Source: Bosea sp. BIWAKO-01
GTDB taxonomy: Bacteria; Pseudomonadota; Alphaproteobacteria; Rhizobiales; Beijerinckiaceae
Reading direction: 5' to 3'
DNA length: 64,000 nucleotides
NCBI RefSeq assembly: GCF_001748145.1
Contig: NZ_BCQA01000001.1
Location: 3,808,501 to 3,872,500, forward strand
Of this stretch, positions 27,133-37,300 are shown piece after piece. Position numbers and translations under genes: made by a program. The notes under the pieces are model-generated. The model was not told the DNA's origin. It saw only the letters and a program-made list of their open reading frames with translations, and did not search any database. Position 1 is the first letter of the stretch. Each line of letters begins with the position of its first letter.

Positions 27133-29331
27133 ATGATTCTGCGGCTCGCCGCTGCGCTCTGCCTGACGCTCCTTGCCCATGCCGCGCCGGCACAGGACAC
27201 CGTTGCCTGGAAAACCGGGCGCGAGGCGAAGCTCATCGAGACGCGCATCGAGGCGCTGCTCAAGACGATGACGCTCGACGAGAAGGTCGGTCAGCTGCAT
27301 CTCTCGGGACGTGGCGAGGGGTTCAACGCCGCCCGCATCCGCGAAGGCCGGATGGGCGGGGTGATGAACTTCGTCGTGCCGCAGGAGGTTGCGGATGTCC
27401 AGAAGGCGGCGCGCGAATCCCGGCTGAAGATCCCGCTGATCATCGGTCTCGATGCCGTCCACGGCTTTTCGACCTATTTTCCGCTACCGCTTGGCCAGGC
27501 TTCGACCTGGAATCCGGAGCTGATCGAGGAGGCGGCCTATTGGACGGGGCGTGAAGCGCGCGCCGCCGGCATCCAATGGACCTTTGCGCCGATGGTCGAC
27601 ATCTCGCGTGATCCGCGTTGGGGCCGCGTCCTCGAAGGGGCGGGGGAGGACGCCTATTTCGGATCCATCGTCGCTGCCGCGCGCACGCATGGCTATCAGC
27701 GCGGCGGGGTGGCGACGACCGTCAAGCATTTCGTCGGTTATGGTGCGGGCGAAGCCGGGCGTGACTACAACTCGACCTGGATCCCGACCAGCCAGCTCTT
27801 CGATCTCTACCTGCCGCCGTTCAAGGCCTCGTTCGAGGCTGGTTCGATGACCGCAATGGCGGCGTTCAATGCGCTGAACGGCGTCCCGACCACCGCCCAT
27901 GGCGGGCTGCTGACCGGGCTGCTGCGCCAGACCTGGGGATTCAAGGGTTTCGTTGTCTCGGATTTCGGCTCAATCACCGAACTCAGACTGCACGGCATTG
28001 CCAAGGACGATGCCGAGGCTGCGCGCAAGGCGCTGCTGGCCGGCATCGATATGGACATGATGGGTGACGTCTATGACAAGCACCTGGCAGCCGAGGTGAA
28101 GGCTGGTCGCGTCTCGGTGAGGATGCTCGACGAGGCGGTGCGCCGGGTGTTGCGCGTCAAGTTCCACCTGGGTCTGTTCGAGCGGCCCGATGTCGACCCG
28201 GCCGCTGCTCCGGCTCTGATGCAGACGCAGGAGGCGCGCGAGGTCGCGCTGCGCGCCGCGCGCGAAGGCATCATCCTGCTCAAGAACGCCAACGAAGCCC
28301 TGCCTATCGCGTCCTCCGTCAAGCGGCTCGCCGTGATCGGCGCCATGGCCGTGCCGGAGGCCGAACGGGTCTGGACCGATCCGGCCGGGCTCGGACGGCG
28401 CGCCATCCAGTCCTTGCCCGACGCGTTGAAGGAGCGTGTCCAGGCCGGGGTCGAGGTCGTCTACGAGCCGGCCTTCACAAAGAACTGCGGCACGGAGTTC
28501 GCGGACAAGGAGGCAGCGCTGCGCGCGGCTGCGGCGAGCGATCTCGTCATCGCCATGCTCGGCGAGGATTGCGAGTTCATCGGGGAGGGCGCCTCGCGCG
28601 CGAATCTCGGCCTGCCCGGCGTGCAGCAGGAACTGCTCGAGGCACTCGTCGCGACGGGCAAGCCGGTCGTGCTGGTGCTGGCCACTGGCCGCCCGCTGGT
28701 CCTCACCTGGGCCGACACCCATGTCGCTGCGATCGTGCAGACCTTCCACGGTGGCACCGAGGGGCGGACCGCGATCGCCGAAGTCCTGACTGGAGCGGCG
28801 AATCCGGCAGGCCGCACGCCGATGAGCTATCCGCGCTCGGTCGGACAGATCCCGATCTACTACAACCATCTCCCGACGGGGCGGCCGCAGAAGATCCGGC
28901 AGCGCTACGAGTCGATCTACATGGATGAGAAGAACGAGCCGCTTTATCCCTTCGGCTTCGGTCTTTCCTACTCTCGCTTCACCTATGCCAATCCGCGCGT
29001 CGACCGCTCGCGCATAGCGATGAATGGCATCGCAGAAATCTCGGTCGACGTGACCAATACCGGCTTGCGCGACGGCCAGGAAGTGACGCAGCTTTATATC
29101 CGCCAGCCGGTCGCGACCCGGTCCCGACCGGTCCGTGAACTCAAGGGCTTCAACAAGCTCGCGATCAAGGCGGGCGAGACCAGGACCGTCAGTTTCAAGC
29201 TGGAGGCCCAGAAGCTGGGATATCACGACGACACGGGACGCTATGTTGTCGAGCCGGGTTTGTTCGAGGTTTATCTTGGCGGTTCCGCGTTGGCGGAGGC
29301 GAAGGCACAGTTTGAGGTGATTAAGCCATAG
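27133..29331 (+). CDS. bglX: Periplasmic beta-glucosidase, glycoside hydrolase family 3
   Basis: BglX-type enzymes release terminal beta-linked glucose from oligosaccharides in the periplasm. The 732-residue protein has a signal peptide (about 1-21, ending HAAPAQ), then the GH3 N-terminal barrel, the GH3 C-terminal domain and a fibronectin-III-like domain (about 630-725). The nucleophile Asp277 lies in [29 protein letters not shown] and the later [20 protein letters not shown] are typical. It is a single gene without neighbouring sugar transporters. The ribosome binding site is weak. Confidence 0.93.
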   Translation: MILRLAAALCLTLLAHAAPAQDTVAWKTGREAKLIETRIEALLKTMTLDEKVGQLHLSGRGEGFNAARIREGRMGGVMNFVVPQEVADVQKAARESRLKIPLIIGLDAVHGFSTYFPLPLGQASTWNPELIEEAAYWTGREARAAGIQWTFAPMVDISRDPRWGRVLEGAGEDAYFGSIVAAARTHGYQRGGVATTVKHFVGYGAGEAGRDYNSTWIPTSQLFDLYLPPFKASFEAGSMTAMAAFNALNGVPTTAHGGLLTGLLRQTWGFKGFVVSDFGSITELRLHGIAKDDAEAARKALLAGIDMDMMGDVYDKHLAAEVKAGRVSVRMLDEAVRRVLRVKFHLGLFERPDVDPAAAPALMQTQEAREVALRAAREGIILLKNANEALPIASSVKRLAVIGAMAVPEAERVWTDPAGLGRRAIQSLPDALKERVQAGVEVVYEPAFTKNCGTEFADKEAALRAAAASDLVIAMLGEDCEFIGEGASRANLGLPGVQQELLEALVATGKPVVLVLATGRPLVLTWADTHVAAIVQTFHGGTEGRTAIAEVLTGAANPAGRTPMSYPRSVGQIPIYYNHLPTGRPQKIRQRYESIYMDEKNEPLYPFGFGLSYSRFTYANPRVDRSRIAMNGIAEISVDVTNTGLRDGQEVTQLYIRQPVATRSRPVRELKGFNKLAIKAGETRTVSFKLEAQKLGYHDDTGRYVVEPGLFEVYLGGSALAEAKAQFEVIKP

Positions 29332-29351
29332 TCATCGCCAGACAGTCCTGC

Positions 29352-29380
29352 TTGACGATTGGCCTCGACATCTTTGTGTT
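29352..29380 (+). promoter_or_regulatory. Possible promoter of the cold-shock gene
   Basis: TTGACG (29352-29357), a 17-base spacer and TGTGTT (29375-29380) precede the cold-shock gene by about 80 bases. The -35 is good and the -10 is poor. The long leader this implies would fit the cold-shock family. Confidence 0.3.
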
Positions 29381-29461
29381 TTCGGTCAATCCTCCTCTGG
29401 TCGGGCATTCGGATGCATGCATCCGAAGATCCGCAAGACGCTGGCTTCAGGGGATGCGGCT

Positions 29462-29665
29462 ATGGCGACCGGAACCGTGAAATGGTTCAATACTGAGAAG
29501 GGCTTCGGATTCATTCAGCCTTCGGATGGCGGCAAGGATGTGTTCGTACACATCACAGCCGTGAAAGAAGCGGGCCTGATGACTCTGACGGAAGGACAGA
29601 AAGTCTCGTTCGATCTGAAAACCGAACGCGGCAAAACGGCGGCAGGCTCGCTCCAGCTGCTCTGA
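29462..29665 (+). CDS. Cold-shock-domain protein (CspA family)
   Basis: This small single-stranded nucleic-acid-binding protein of 67 residues is one cold-shock domain. It has [17 protein letters not shown] with RNP1 (KGFGFI) and RNP2 (VFVHITAV). It probably acts as an RNA chaperone in the cytoplasm. The ATG at 29462 gives the standard MATGTVKWF start. The 15 upstream in-frame codons (from 29417) are rejected as leader. Whether it is induced by cold cannot be told from sequence. Confidence 0.95.
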   Translation: MATGTVKWFNTEKGFGFIQPSDGGKDVFVHITAVKEAGLMTLTEGQKVSFDLKTERGKTAAGSLQLL

Positions 29666-29671
29666 CCTCTC

Positions 29672-29734
29672 GGGCCTCGCGCGCTCATAGCGACCCTTGA
29701 AACGGCCGCTATGATGGGCGGTCGCGCGCGGCCC
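29672..29734. terminator. Extended hairpin between convergent cold-shock and EamA genes
   Basis: GGGCCTCGCGCG (29672-29683) pairs with CGCGCGCGGCCC (29723-29734) with one mismatch. An inner ATAGCG (687-692) pairs with CGCTAT (707-712). There is no T run on the + side. It may slow transcription between the two convergent genes. Confidence 0.35.
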
Positions 29735-29813
29735 ATTCACTGACGGGATGTCGGCTGGCTCCAGATCCCGCAGGTGCCGGGGTGGTTTCACGGCACGGAT
29801 GACCGTGCGCTTG

Positions 29814-30677
29814 CTACCGTGCGAAGTGCTTGGCGCCTGCCACACAGAGACCCACGCCGGCGCTAACGGCGACCATGGGCCAGCTCACGGCCTCATGCAG
29901 CAGCAGCGCGGCGAGCATCAGCCCGAAGAAGGGCTGCAGCAATTGCAGCTGTCCGACGGCGGCGATGCCGCCTTGTGCCAGGCCACGATACCAGAACACG
30001 AACCCCACCAACATGCTGAACACCGAGACATAGGCCAGGCCGATCCAGGCCGGCCGGCCGACATCGGCAAGCGAGCCCGGAAAGGTCAATGCGCTGAGTG
30101 TGACCATGACGGGCAGGGAGAGCACCAGCGCCCAGGAAATCACCTGCCAGCCTCCGAGCTTTCGCGACAATCGCGCTCCCTCGGCGTAGCCGAGGCCGCA
30201 GATAATGACCGCGGCGAGCATCAACAGGTCTCCGACGGGGGAGGCGACAAAGCCCTGGGTCATCGCAAATCCGGCGACAAGAGAGCTGCCCAGGCAGGAG
30301 AACAGCCAGAAGACCGGGCGGGGACGTTCGCCGCCGCGCAGGACGCCGAAGCTCGCCGTTGCCAGTGGCAGAAGGCCGATGAAGACGATCGAATGGGCGG
30401 AGCTGACATGTTTCAGCGCCAGCGCCGTCAGCAACGGAAAGCCGACGACAACGCTCAGCGCGACCACGATGAGCGGGAGAAGGTCGCTCCGTTGCGGCCG
30501 CGTCTGCCGGAAGGCGAGGAGCAGGCACAGGCCCAGCAGGCCGGCGATCGCAGCGCGTGCGGCGGTCAGGAAGACAGGGTCGAGATCGACCACGGCAACA
30601 CGCGTGGCAGGCAGTGAAGCGCTGAAGATCAGCACCCCGAGAAAGCCGTTGATCCAACCGCTCATGCTCTTGTCCAT
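29814..30677 (-). CDS. EamA/DMT-family transporter, partner of MocR regulator
   Basis: This inner-membrane transporter of 287 residues has about ten helices in two EamA repeats. Segments include GFLGVLIFSASLPATRVAVV, LLPLIVVALSVVVGFPLLTA, GDLLMLAAVIICGLGYAEGA and FGLMLAALLLHEAVSWPMVA. GGAG eight bases before the ATG at 30677 (MDKSMSGW) favours it over the codon at 30704. It is divergent from a MocR-type regulator across a strong inverted repeat, so export of an amine or amino acid controlled by that regulator is likely. Confidence 0.9.
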   Translation of the reverse strand: MDKSMSGWINGFLGVLIFSASLPATRVAVVDLDPVFLTAARAAIAGLLGLCLLLAFRQTRPQRSDLLPLIVVALSVVVGFPLLTALALKHVSSAHSIVFIGLLPLATASFGVLRGGERPRPVFWLFSCLGSSLVAGFAMTQGFVASPVGDLLMLAAVIICGLGYAEGARLSRKLGGWQVISWALVLSLPVMVTLSALTFPGSLADVGRPAWIGLAYVSVFSMLVGFVFWYRGLAQGGIAAVGQLQLLQPFFGLMLAALLLHEAVSWPMVAVSAGVGLCVAGAKHFAR

Positions 30678-30737
30678 CAGAAAGACTCCGTTCGCGGCCT
30701 GCATTCGCCGGGATATGCGTTTTTAGCCAGAGACGGT

Positions 30738-30765
30738 GCATGACAGTTGGTGCAAACTGTCATGC
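30738..30765. promoter_or_regulatory. Perfect 11-base inverted repeat in the EamA/MocR gap
   Basis: GCATGACAGTT (30738-30748) and AACTGTCATGC (30755-30765) are exact complements separated by GGTGCA. GGTGCA also occurs directly before (30735-30740), giving an overlapping direct repeat. The 28-base element sits between the two divergent starts and is a strong operator candidate for the MocR protein. Confidence 0.65.
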
Positions 30766-30794
30766 TGTTATGGGCAATACAATTGGGTGATTGA

Positions 30795-32186
30795 GTGACG
30801 CTCCTGGACGATGACGCCACGCTTGTCGGACGGGTCATGCAGGCTGTTCGCCAGCGCATGGCGGGGCGGGTGCTGGCTCCGGGGGCCAGGCTGCCTTCGA
30901 TCCGCGGCTTCGCCGAAACGATGGGCGTCTCGAAGTCGACGGTGGTCGAGGCCTATGACCGGCTTGCCGCGGAGGGTGCGATCCGTTCGCGCCCCGGCTC
31001 GGGCTTCTATGTCGCGGGCCATCTGCCACCCTTGTCGCTGGCGGAGATCGGCCCGCGGCTCGACCGTGCGGTCGATCCACTCTGGGTATCGCGACAATCG
31101 CTGGAGACGGGTGAGGATTTCCTGAAGCCCGGCTGCGGCTGGCTTCCCGCATCATGGTTGCCGGAGGAGATCCTGCGCAGAGCGCTGCGATCGCTTTCGC
31201 GCGCCGATGCCTCCACATTGGCCGATTATGGCACGCCTCTCGGACTTTTGCCGTTGCGCCATCTTCTCGCCCGGCGCATGGCGGAGCATGGCATCGAGGC
31301 CGGGCCGGACCAGATCGTGCTGACCGAGTCCGGAACCCAGGCCATCGACCTGCTCTGCCGCTTCCTGATCGAGCCAGGGGATACGGTGGTGGTCGACGAC
31401 CCCTGCTACTTCAACTTCCAGGCCCTGCTGCGGGCTCATCGAGCCAGGGTCGTCAGTGTCCCCTATACACCGAACGGCCCGGACATCGCGCAGTTCGAGC
31501 AGGTGCTCGCCGAGCATCGGCCCCGGCTCTATGTCACCAATTCGGCATTGCACAATCCAACGGGAGCCGTGCTGTCTCCCGTGATCGCGCATCGGGTGCT
31601 CAAATTGGCCGAACAGTCCGGGCTGACGATCATCGAGGACGACATCTTCGCCGATTTCGAGTTGGAGCCGGCGCCGCGGCTTGCCGCCTTCGATGGCCTC
31701 GATCGGGTCGTGCATATCGGCAGCTTCTCCAAGACGCTGTCAGCCTCATTGCGGTGTGGCTTCATCGCAGCGCGGCGCGACTGGATCGAGGGGTTGGCCG
31801 ATCTCAAGATCGCGACCTCCTTCGGAGCCAGCCGGGTCTCGGCGGAATTCGTGCTGGGCGCCTTGAAGGATGGAGCCTATCGCAAGCATATGGACGGCCT
31901 GCGCGGGCGGCTGGGTCGCGCCATGACGGAGACCTGCGCGCGGTTGCGGGCCATCGGAATCGAGCCGTGGGTGGAGCCGCGTGCCGGCATGTTCCTCTGG
32001 TGTCGCCTGCCGGACGGGCTGGATGCAGCCGAGATCGCGCAGCGTGTCCTTGCACAGAATATCGTCCTGGCTCCCGGAAATGTCTTCAGCGTGTCGCTAA
32101 CGGCGGGACGATTCCTGCGCTTCAACGTCGCGCAATCGTCTGACCCGCGCATCTACACAGCGCTCGAAGCGGCGATGCGGCGCTGA
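30795..32186 (+). CDS. MocR-type regulator (GntR HTH fused to PLP aminotransferase fold)
   Basis: This is a PLP-dependent transcription factor of 463 residues. The N-terminal GntR winged helix (about 10-75) includes LPSIRGFAETMGVSKSTVVE then AYDRLAAEGAIRSRPGSGFY. The fold-type I aminotransferase domain (about 100-460) has VDDPCYFNF, TNSALHNPTG and the PLP-Lys in IGSFSKTLSASLRCGF. Such proteins often sense a vitamin B6 form or an aminated ligand and control a neighbouring gene. It starts with GTG and is divergent from an EamA transporter. Confidence 0.93.
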   Translation: MTLLDDDATLVGRVMQAVRQRMAGRVLAPGARLPSIRGFAETMGVSKSTVVEAYDRLAAEGAIRSRPGSGFYVAGHLPPLSLAEIGPRLDRAVDPLWVSRQSLETGEDFLKPGCGWLPASWLPEEILRRALRSLSRADASTLADYGTPLGLLPLRHLLARRMAEHGIEAGPDQIVLTESGTQAIDLLCRFLIEPGDTVVVDDPCYFNFQALLRAHRARVVSVPYTPNGPDIAQFEQVLAEHRPRLYVTNSALHNPTGAVLSPVIAHRVLKLAEQSGLTIIEDDIFADFELEPAPRLAAFDGLDRVVHIGSFSKTLSASLRCGFIAARRDWIEGLADLKIATSFGASRVSAEFVLGALKDGAYRKHMDGLRGRLGRAMTETCARLRAIGIEPWVEPRAGMFLWCRLPDGLDAAEIAQRVLAQNIVLAPGNVFSVSLTAGRFLRFNVAQSSDPRIYTALEAAMRR

Positions 32187-32265
32187 GTGATGCCGACGTT
32201 GATTGAGCGGGGGGGCAGGATCTCGCTGGCGAGAGGAAGGTGCTTGCTCTTTATCTGTTTTTGAC

Positions 32266-32281
32266 ATAAAGATATCTTTAT
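32266..32281. promoter_or_regulatory. Perfect 16-base palindrome upstream of ArsR-methyltransferase gene
   Basis: ATAAAGATATCTTTAT is an exact palindrome within an A/T-rich island in otherwise GC-rich DNA. It is 30 bases before the TTG start of the ArsR-type gene. TTGACA (32261-32266) touches its left edge. ArsR-family proteins bind such dyads, and this is the likely operator for autoregulation and control of metF and perhaps metH. Confidence 0.65.
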
Positions 32282-32311
32282 ATGTTTTTTTGAGTTTCGA
32301 AGGCTGACCCT

Positions 32312-33328
32312 TTGCGCCAACCCACGACGTTGTCCTCGTCATCCTTGCTTGCGGGCCTGCGCGCGGCCGGCGAGGAGACACGGCTGCGCATCCTGGCTCT
32401 GTTGGCGGAGGGCGAGCTCTCCGTTTCGGATCTGACCGATATTCTCGGGCAGTCTCAGCCCCGCATTTCCCGCCATCTCAAGCTCCTGGCCGAGGCCGGG
32501 CTGGTTCGTCGCTATCGCGAGGGGGCATGGGCCTTCTTCCGGCTCGACGAGGCGGGAGCAGGCGGCGCCTTTGCGGCCTCCCTGGCTGCGTGGCTCGACC
32601 GGGCGGATCCTGAACTCGCTGCGGACCGGGAGAGGCTCGCTGCGGTTCGCTCGACGCGCGCCGAGGCGGCGCAGTCCTATTTCGCCAGCGTGGCTCGGGA
32701 CTGGGACCGGCTACGCTCGCTGCATGTCCCCGACGACGCCGTCGAGGCGGCCGTCGAGGCGGCTGCCGGGGAGGGCTCTTCCGGCGCGATGCTCGACCTC
32801 GGCACGGGGACGGGCCGGATGCTGGAGCGGATCGCCCCAAAATTCGGGCGTGCCATCGGCGTCGATGCCAGTCATGCCATGCTCGCCGTGGCGCGCGCCA
32901 ATCTCGAGAAGGCTGGGCTGTCCCGGGTTGAGCTGCGACAGGGCGATATTCACGCCCTGCCTTTCGCGCGCGGGTCCTTCGATCTCGTCATCATCCATCA
33001 GGTTCTGCATTTCCTCGATGACCCCGGCCGCGCACTGCGCGAGGCGGCCGCGATGCTCGCCCCCGGCGGCCGGCTGATCGTGGTCGATTTCGCGCCGCAC
33101 GAGATGGAGTTCCTGCGGACCGAGCACGCGCATCGCCGGCTCGGTTTCTCGCGGGCTCAGATCGCCGGCTGGTTTGCGGAGGCGGGATTGAGCTGTGATC
33201 TCTCCGAAGAGGTGACCTCGGCCGAGGGGGCGTCCGGCCAACTCTCCGTGATGCTCTGGCGTGGACGTGACCGGCGCGTGCAGGGGGATTTCCCGCTGCG
33301 CCAGAATTCCAGTTTCGAGGTGGCTTGA
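32312..33328 (+). CDS. ArsR-family regulator fused to SAM-dependent methyltransferase
   Basis: This 338-residue fusion has an ArsR winged helix (about 10-85; LRILALLAEGELSVSDLTDI then LGQSQPRISRHLKLLAEAGL) and a class I methyltransferase domain (about 140-310). SAM-loop and later motifs are LDLGTGTGRMLERIAPKFG, VELRQGDIHALPFARGSFDL and LAPGGRLIVVDF. No Cys metal-binding motif is seen in the HTH, so it is not a classic metal sensor. Adjacent metF and metH suggest it senses SAM or S-adenosylhomocysteine. The start is TTG, with AAGG about eight bases before. It overlaps the metF start by one base. Confidence 0.88.
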   Translation: MRQPTTLSSSSLLAGLRAAGEETRLRILALLAEGELSVSDLTDILGQSQPRISRHLKLLAEAGLVRRYREGAWAFFRLDEAGAGGAFAASLAAWLDRADPELAADRERLAAVRSTRAEAAQSYFASVARDWDRLRSLHVPDDAVEAAVEAAAGEGSSGAMLDLGTGTGRMLERIAPKFGRAIGVDASHAMLAVARANLEKAGLSRVELRQGDIHALPFARGSFDLVIIHQVLHFLDDPGRALREAAAMLAPGGRLIVVDFAPHEMEFLRTEHAHRRLGFSRAQIAGWFAEAGLSCDLSEEVTSAEGASGQLSVMLWRGRDRRVQGDFPLRQNSSFEVA

Positions 33329-34239
33329 TGAATGCGTTTCGCCCCAGCCGGCACGGCACCCGCCGGCCCAGCGTCTCTTTCGAGTTCTTTCCTCCCAAGA
33401 CTCCGGAGATGGAGACGACACTCTGGGAGAGCGTGCGCCGTCTCGAGCCGCTTGGACCGACCTTCGTGTCGGTGACCTATGGTGCCGGCGGTTCGACGCG
33501 CGAACGCACCCACAACACCGTCAAGCGCATGGTGGACGAGACCGGGCTGAAGCCGGCGGCGCACCTGACCTGCGTTTCCGCCACCTGCGCCGAGGTCGAC
33601 GACGTCATCCGTTCCTATTGGGCGGCCGGCGTGCGTCATATCGTGGCGTTGCGCGGTGACCCGGCGGGTGGGCTCGGAGCGGTCTACGAGCCGCACCCGC
33701 AGGGCTATCACCAGACCTCTGATCTGGTCGCCGGGATCCGGCGCGTCGCCGATTTCGAGGTGACGGTCTCGGCCTACCCCGAAAAACATCCGGAAGCGGC
33801 CTCGCTCGATGCCGATATCGATGCCTTGAAGAAGAAGGTCGATGCCGGTGCGACCCGGGCGATCACGCAGTTCTTCTTCGATAACGACGTCTATTTCCGC
33901 TATCTCGACAAGGTCAGGGCTCGGGGGATCGACATCCCGATCCTGCCCGGAATCGTTCCCGTCCTGAATTTCAAGCAGACGGCGAGCTTCGCCACCAAGA
34001 CCGGCGCGAGCGTGCCGCAATGGCTGGCCGATCGGTTCGAGGGCCTGGAAGACGACGCCGCGACGCGCCGGCTTGTGGCGGCCGCCGTTTGCGCCGAGCA
34101 GGTGCTCGACCTGATCGACCGTGGCGTCTCCGACCTGCATTTCTATACGATGAACAAGGCCGACCTGGTCTATGCGATCTGCCATTTGGTCGGCTTGAAG
34201 CCCGACAGGACCGCGCAGCAGCAGGCGGCCGCGGAGTAG
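33328..34239 (+). CDS. metF: Methylenetetrahydrofolate reductase MetF
   Basis: MetF reduces 5,10-methylene-THF to 5-methyl-THF using FAD, supplying the methyl group for methionine synthase. The 303-residue product has PSVSFEFFPPKTPEMETTLW, the FAD/folate loop FVSVTYGAGGSTRERT, HLTCVSATCAEVDDVI, VALRGDPAGG and ITQFFFDNDVYFRYLDK. AGGTGG precedes the ATG at 33328, so this is preferred over TTG at 33325. TGATG joins it to the upstream regulator gene, which indicates one operon. metH follows after a repeat-containing gap. Confidence 0.96.
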   Translation: MNAFRPSRHGTRRPSVSFEFFPPKTPEMETTLWESVRRLEPLGPTFVSVTYGAGGSTRERTHNTVKRMVDETGLKPAAHLTCVSATCAEVDDVIRSYWAAGVRHIVALRGDPAGGLGAVYEPHPQGYHQTSDLVAGIRRVADFEVTVSAYPEKHPEAASLDADIDALKKKVDAGATRAITQFFFDNDVYFRYLDKVRARGIDIPILPGIVPVLNFKQTASFATKTGASVPQWLADRFEGLEDDAATRRLVAAAVCAEQVLDLIDRGVSDLHFYTMNKADLVYAICHLVGLKPDRTAQQQAAAE

Positions 34240-34247
34240 CGTGCCAG

Positions 34248-34327
34248 CCGTCATCGGGAGCAAAGCGATCCAGCCTGTCTTCAGTGGCCTCTGGATTGCT
34301 TCGTCGCTTTGCTCCTCGCAATGACGG
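34248..34327. repeat. Palindromic intergenic repeat between metF and metH
   Basis: On the minus strand this reads GTCATTGCGAGGAGCAAAGC then GACGAAGCAATCCAG, followed by a short loop and a degenerate return arm. It matches a repeat I know from many alphaproteobacterial genomes (GTCATTGCGAG...GAAGCAATCCAG). The outer arms are GGAGCAAAGCGATCCAG (34257-34273) and the CTGGATTGCTT...GCTTTGCTCC side. It fills most of the 129-base gap and could form a hairpin in the metF-metH transcript. Confidence 0.75.
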
Positions 34328-34368
34328 GAAGACCATACGAGCAGAGTTTCATGACGAAGGCGTTCGCG

Positions 34369-37300
34369 ATGTCAGACTACAATCCCAGCCAGGTCGATGG
34401 CATCGAGATCGAGCGCGCGCTTCGCCAGTCCGCGTCCGAGCGCATCCTCGTGCTCGACGGTGCGATGGGAACGCAGATCCAGAACCTGAAGCTCTCGGAA
34501 GCAGAGTTTCGCGGCGAGCGCTTCAAGGGCTGGAACCACGATCTCAAGGGCAATAACGACCTGCTGGTTCTGACCCAGCCGGACGCCATTCGCGAAATCC
34601 ACCTCGCCTATTTTCAGGCGGGAGCCGATATCGTCGAAACCAACACGTTCTCGTCGACGCAGATCGCCCAGGCTGATTACGGCATGGAGGCGCTGGCCTA
34701 TGAGCTGAACGTCGCCTCGGCGAAGCTCGCGCGCGAAGCGGCGGCTCTCGCTGAGAAAGCCGATGGGCGCCGTCGCTTCGTTGCCGGCGCGATCGGGCCG
34801 ACGAACCGCACGCTTTCGATCTCGCCGGATGTGAACAATCCCGGCTTCCGCGCCGTGACCTTCGATCAGGTGCGCGAATCCTATGCCGAACAGGTGCGCG
34901 GACTGATCGATGGCGGCTCGGAGCTGATCCTGGTCGAAACCATCTTCGACACGCTCAACGCCAAGGCTGCGATCGTTGCGATCGAGGAGGTCTATCGCGA
35001 GAAGGGCCTGCGCCTGCCGGTGATGATCTCCGGCACGATCACCGACCTTTCGGGGCGCACGCTCTCGGGCCAGACCACGGAGGCGTTCTGGAATGCGATC
35101 CGCCATGCCGCGCCGCTGACGGTTGGCCTCAACTGTGCGCTCGGCGCGCGTGAGATGCGGGCGCATATCAAGGATCTGTCGCGCGTTGCCGATACGCTGA
35201 TCTGCGCCTATCCGAATGCCGGCCTGCCCAATGAATTCGGCATGTATGACGAAAGCCCCGAGGCGACGGCCGGCATGCTGGCCGAATTCGCCGATGCCGG
35301 ACTCGTCAATGTCGTCGGCGGCTGCTGCGGCACGACGCCCGGCCATATCCGTGCGATCGCGGAAGCCGTCGCGGGCAAGCCGCCGCGCGCCGTGCCGGAG
35401 ATCAAGCGCTATTTGCGGCTGGCTGGGCTCGAGCCCTTCACGCTCGACGAGACCATTCCCTTCGTCAATGTCGGCGAGCGCACCAACGTCACCGGCTCGG
35501 CCCGCTTCCGCAAGCTGGTCAAGGAAGGCGACTTCGCCGCAGCGCTGGATGTGGCGCGCGACCAGGTCGCCAATGGCGCGCAGGTCATCGACATCAACAT
35601 GGACGAAGGCCTGCTCGATTCCGAGAAGGCCATGACCGAGTTCTGCAATCTGATCGCCTCGGAGCCGGATATCTCCCGCGTGCCGATCATGGTCGACTCG
35701 TCGAAGTTCCACGTTATCGAAGCCGGCCTGAAGACGATCCAGGGCAAGCCGATCGTCAATTCGATCTCGATGAAGGAAGGCGAGGAGGCGTTCCTCGAGC
35801 ACGCCCGCATCTGCCGCAACTACGGTGCGGCGGTGGTGGTGATGGCCTTCGACGAGACCGGCCAGGCCGACACCTTCGAGCGCAAGATCGAGATCTGTAC
35901 GCGGGCCTACAAACTCTTGACCGAGCAGATCGGTTTCCCGCCCGAGGACATCATCTTCGATCCCAACATCTTTGCCGTCGCGACCGGCATCGAGGAGCAC
36001 GACAACTACGGCAACGATTTCATCGAGGCGACCAGGGCGATCCGCGAGACTCTGCCGCATGCCCATATCTCGGGCGGCGTCTCGAACCTGTCCTTCTCGT
36101 TCCGCGGCAACGAGAAGGTCCGCGAAGCGATGCATTCGGTATTCCTGTACCACTGCATCAAGGCCGGCATGGACATGGGCATCGTCAATGCGGGCCAGCT
36201 CGGCTCCTATGACGACCTCAATCCCGAACTGCGCGAGCTCTGCGAGGATGTCGTCCTCAACCGTCGCAAGGATTCGACCGAGCGACTGCTCGATGCCGCC
36301 CCGCGCTTCAAGGGCGATGGTTCGGTTGCGATTTCCGGCAAGGACATGGCCTGGCGCGACAACCCGGTCGAGAAGCGGCTGGAATACGCGCTGGTCAACG
36401 GCATCACCGCCTTCATCGACATCGATGTCGAGGAGGCTCGCGCCGCAGCCGAGAAGCCGCTCCATGTCATCGAAGGGCCGCTGATGGCCGGCATGAACGT
36501 GGTCGGTGACCTGTTCGGCGCCGGCAAGATGTTCCTGCCGCAGGTGGTGAAATCAGCCCGCGTGATGAAGCAGGCGGTGGCCTATCTCATGCCCTATATG
36601 GAGGAGGAGAAGCGCCTGAACGGTGGTTCCGAGCGTTCGGCCGCCGGCAAGGTGCTGATGGCGACGGTGAAGGGCGATGTCCATGACATCGGTAAGAACA
36701 TCGTCGGCGTCGTCCTCCAGTGCAATAACTACGAGGTCATCGACCTCGGTGTGATGGTGCCGACGCAGAAGATCCTCGATGTCGCGCGCAAGGAGAAGGT
36801 CGACATCATCGGCCTCTCGGGCCTGATCACGCCTTCGCTCGACGAGATGGTCACCGTCGCGTCCGAGATGGAGCGCGAGGGTTTCGACATTCCGCTCCTG
36901 ATCGGCGGCGCAACGACCAGCCGCGTGCATACGGCGGTGAAGATCCACCCAGTCTATAGCCAGGGGCAGACGGTCTATGTCACCGACGCGTCGCGCGCCG
37001 TCGGCGTCGTCTCGAGCCTGCTCTCGCAGGACCAGAAGCCGGCCTATATCGAGGGCGTCAGGGGCGAGTATGCCAAGGTCGCCGCCGCCCATCGCCGCTC
37101 CGAGGCCGACAAGCAGCGCCTGCCGCTGGCGAAGGCGCGGACGAATGCCTTCAAGGCGGATTGGGCGAACTACACCCCACCAAAGCCGAGCTTCCTCGGT
37201 ACGCGCGTGTTCCGGACCTATGACATCGCCGATCTCGTGCCGGTGATCGACTGGACGCCGTTCTTCCAGACCTGGGAGATGAAGGGACGCTTCCCTGCGA

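Noticed and set aside
34240..34368. Riboswitch (SAM or cobalamin type) ahead of metH
   Set aside because: The gap is filled by a known-type intergenic repeat and lacks the conserved cores of those riboswitches.
34372..36465. 697-codon open frame antisense to metH
   Set aside because: It mirrors the metH coding sequence and shows only compositional pattern. A similar 499-codon frame at 36553-38052 is rejected for the same reason.
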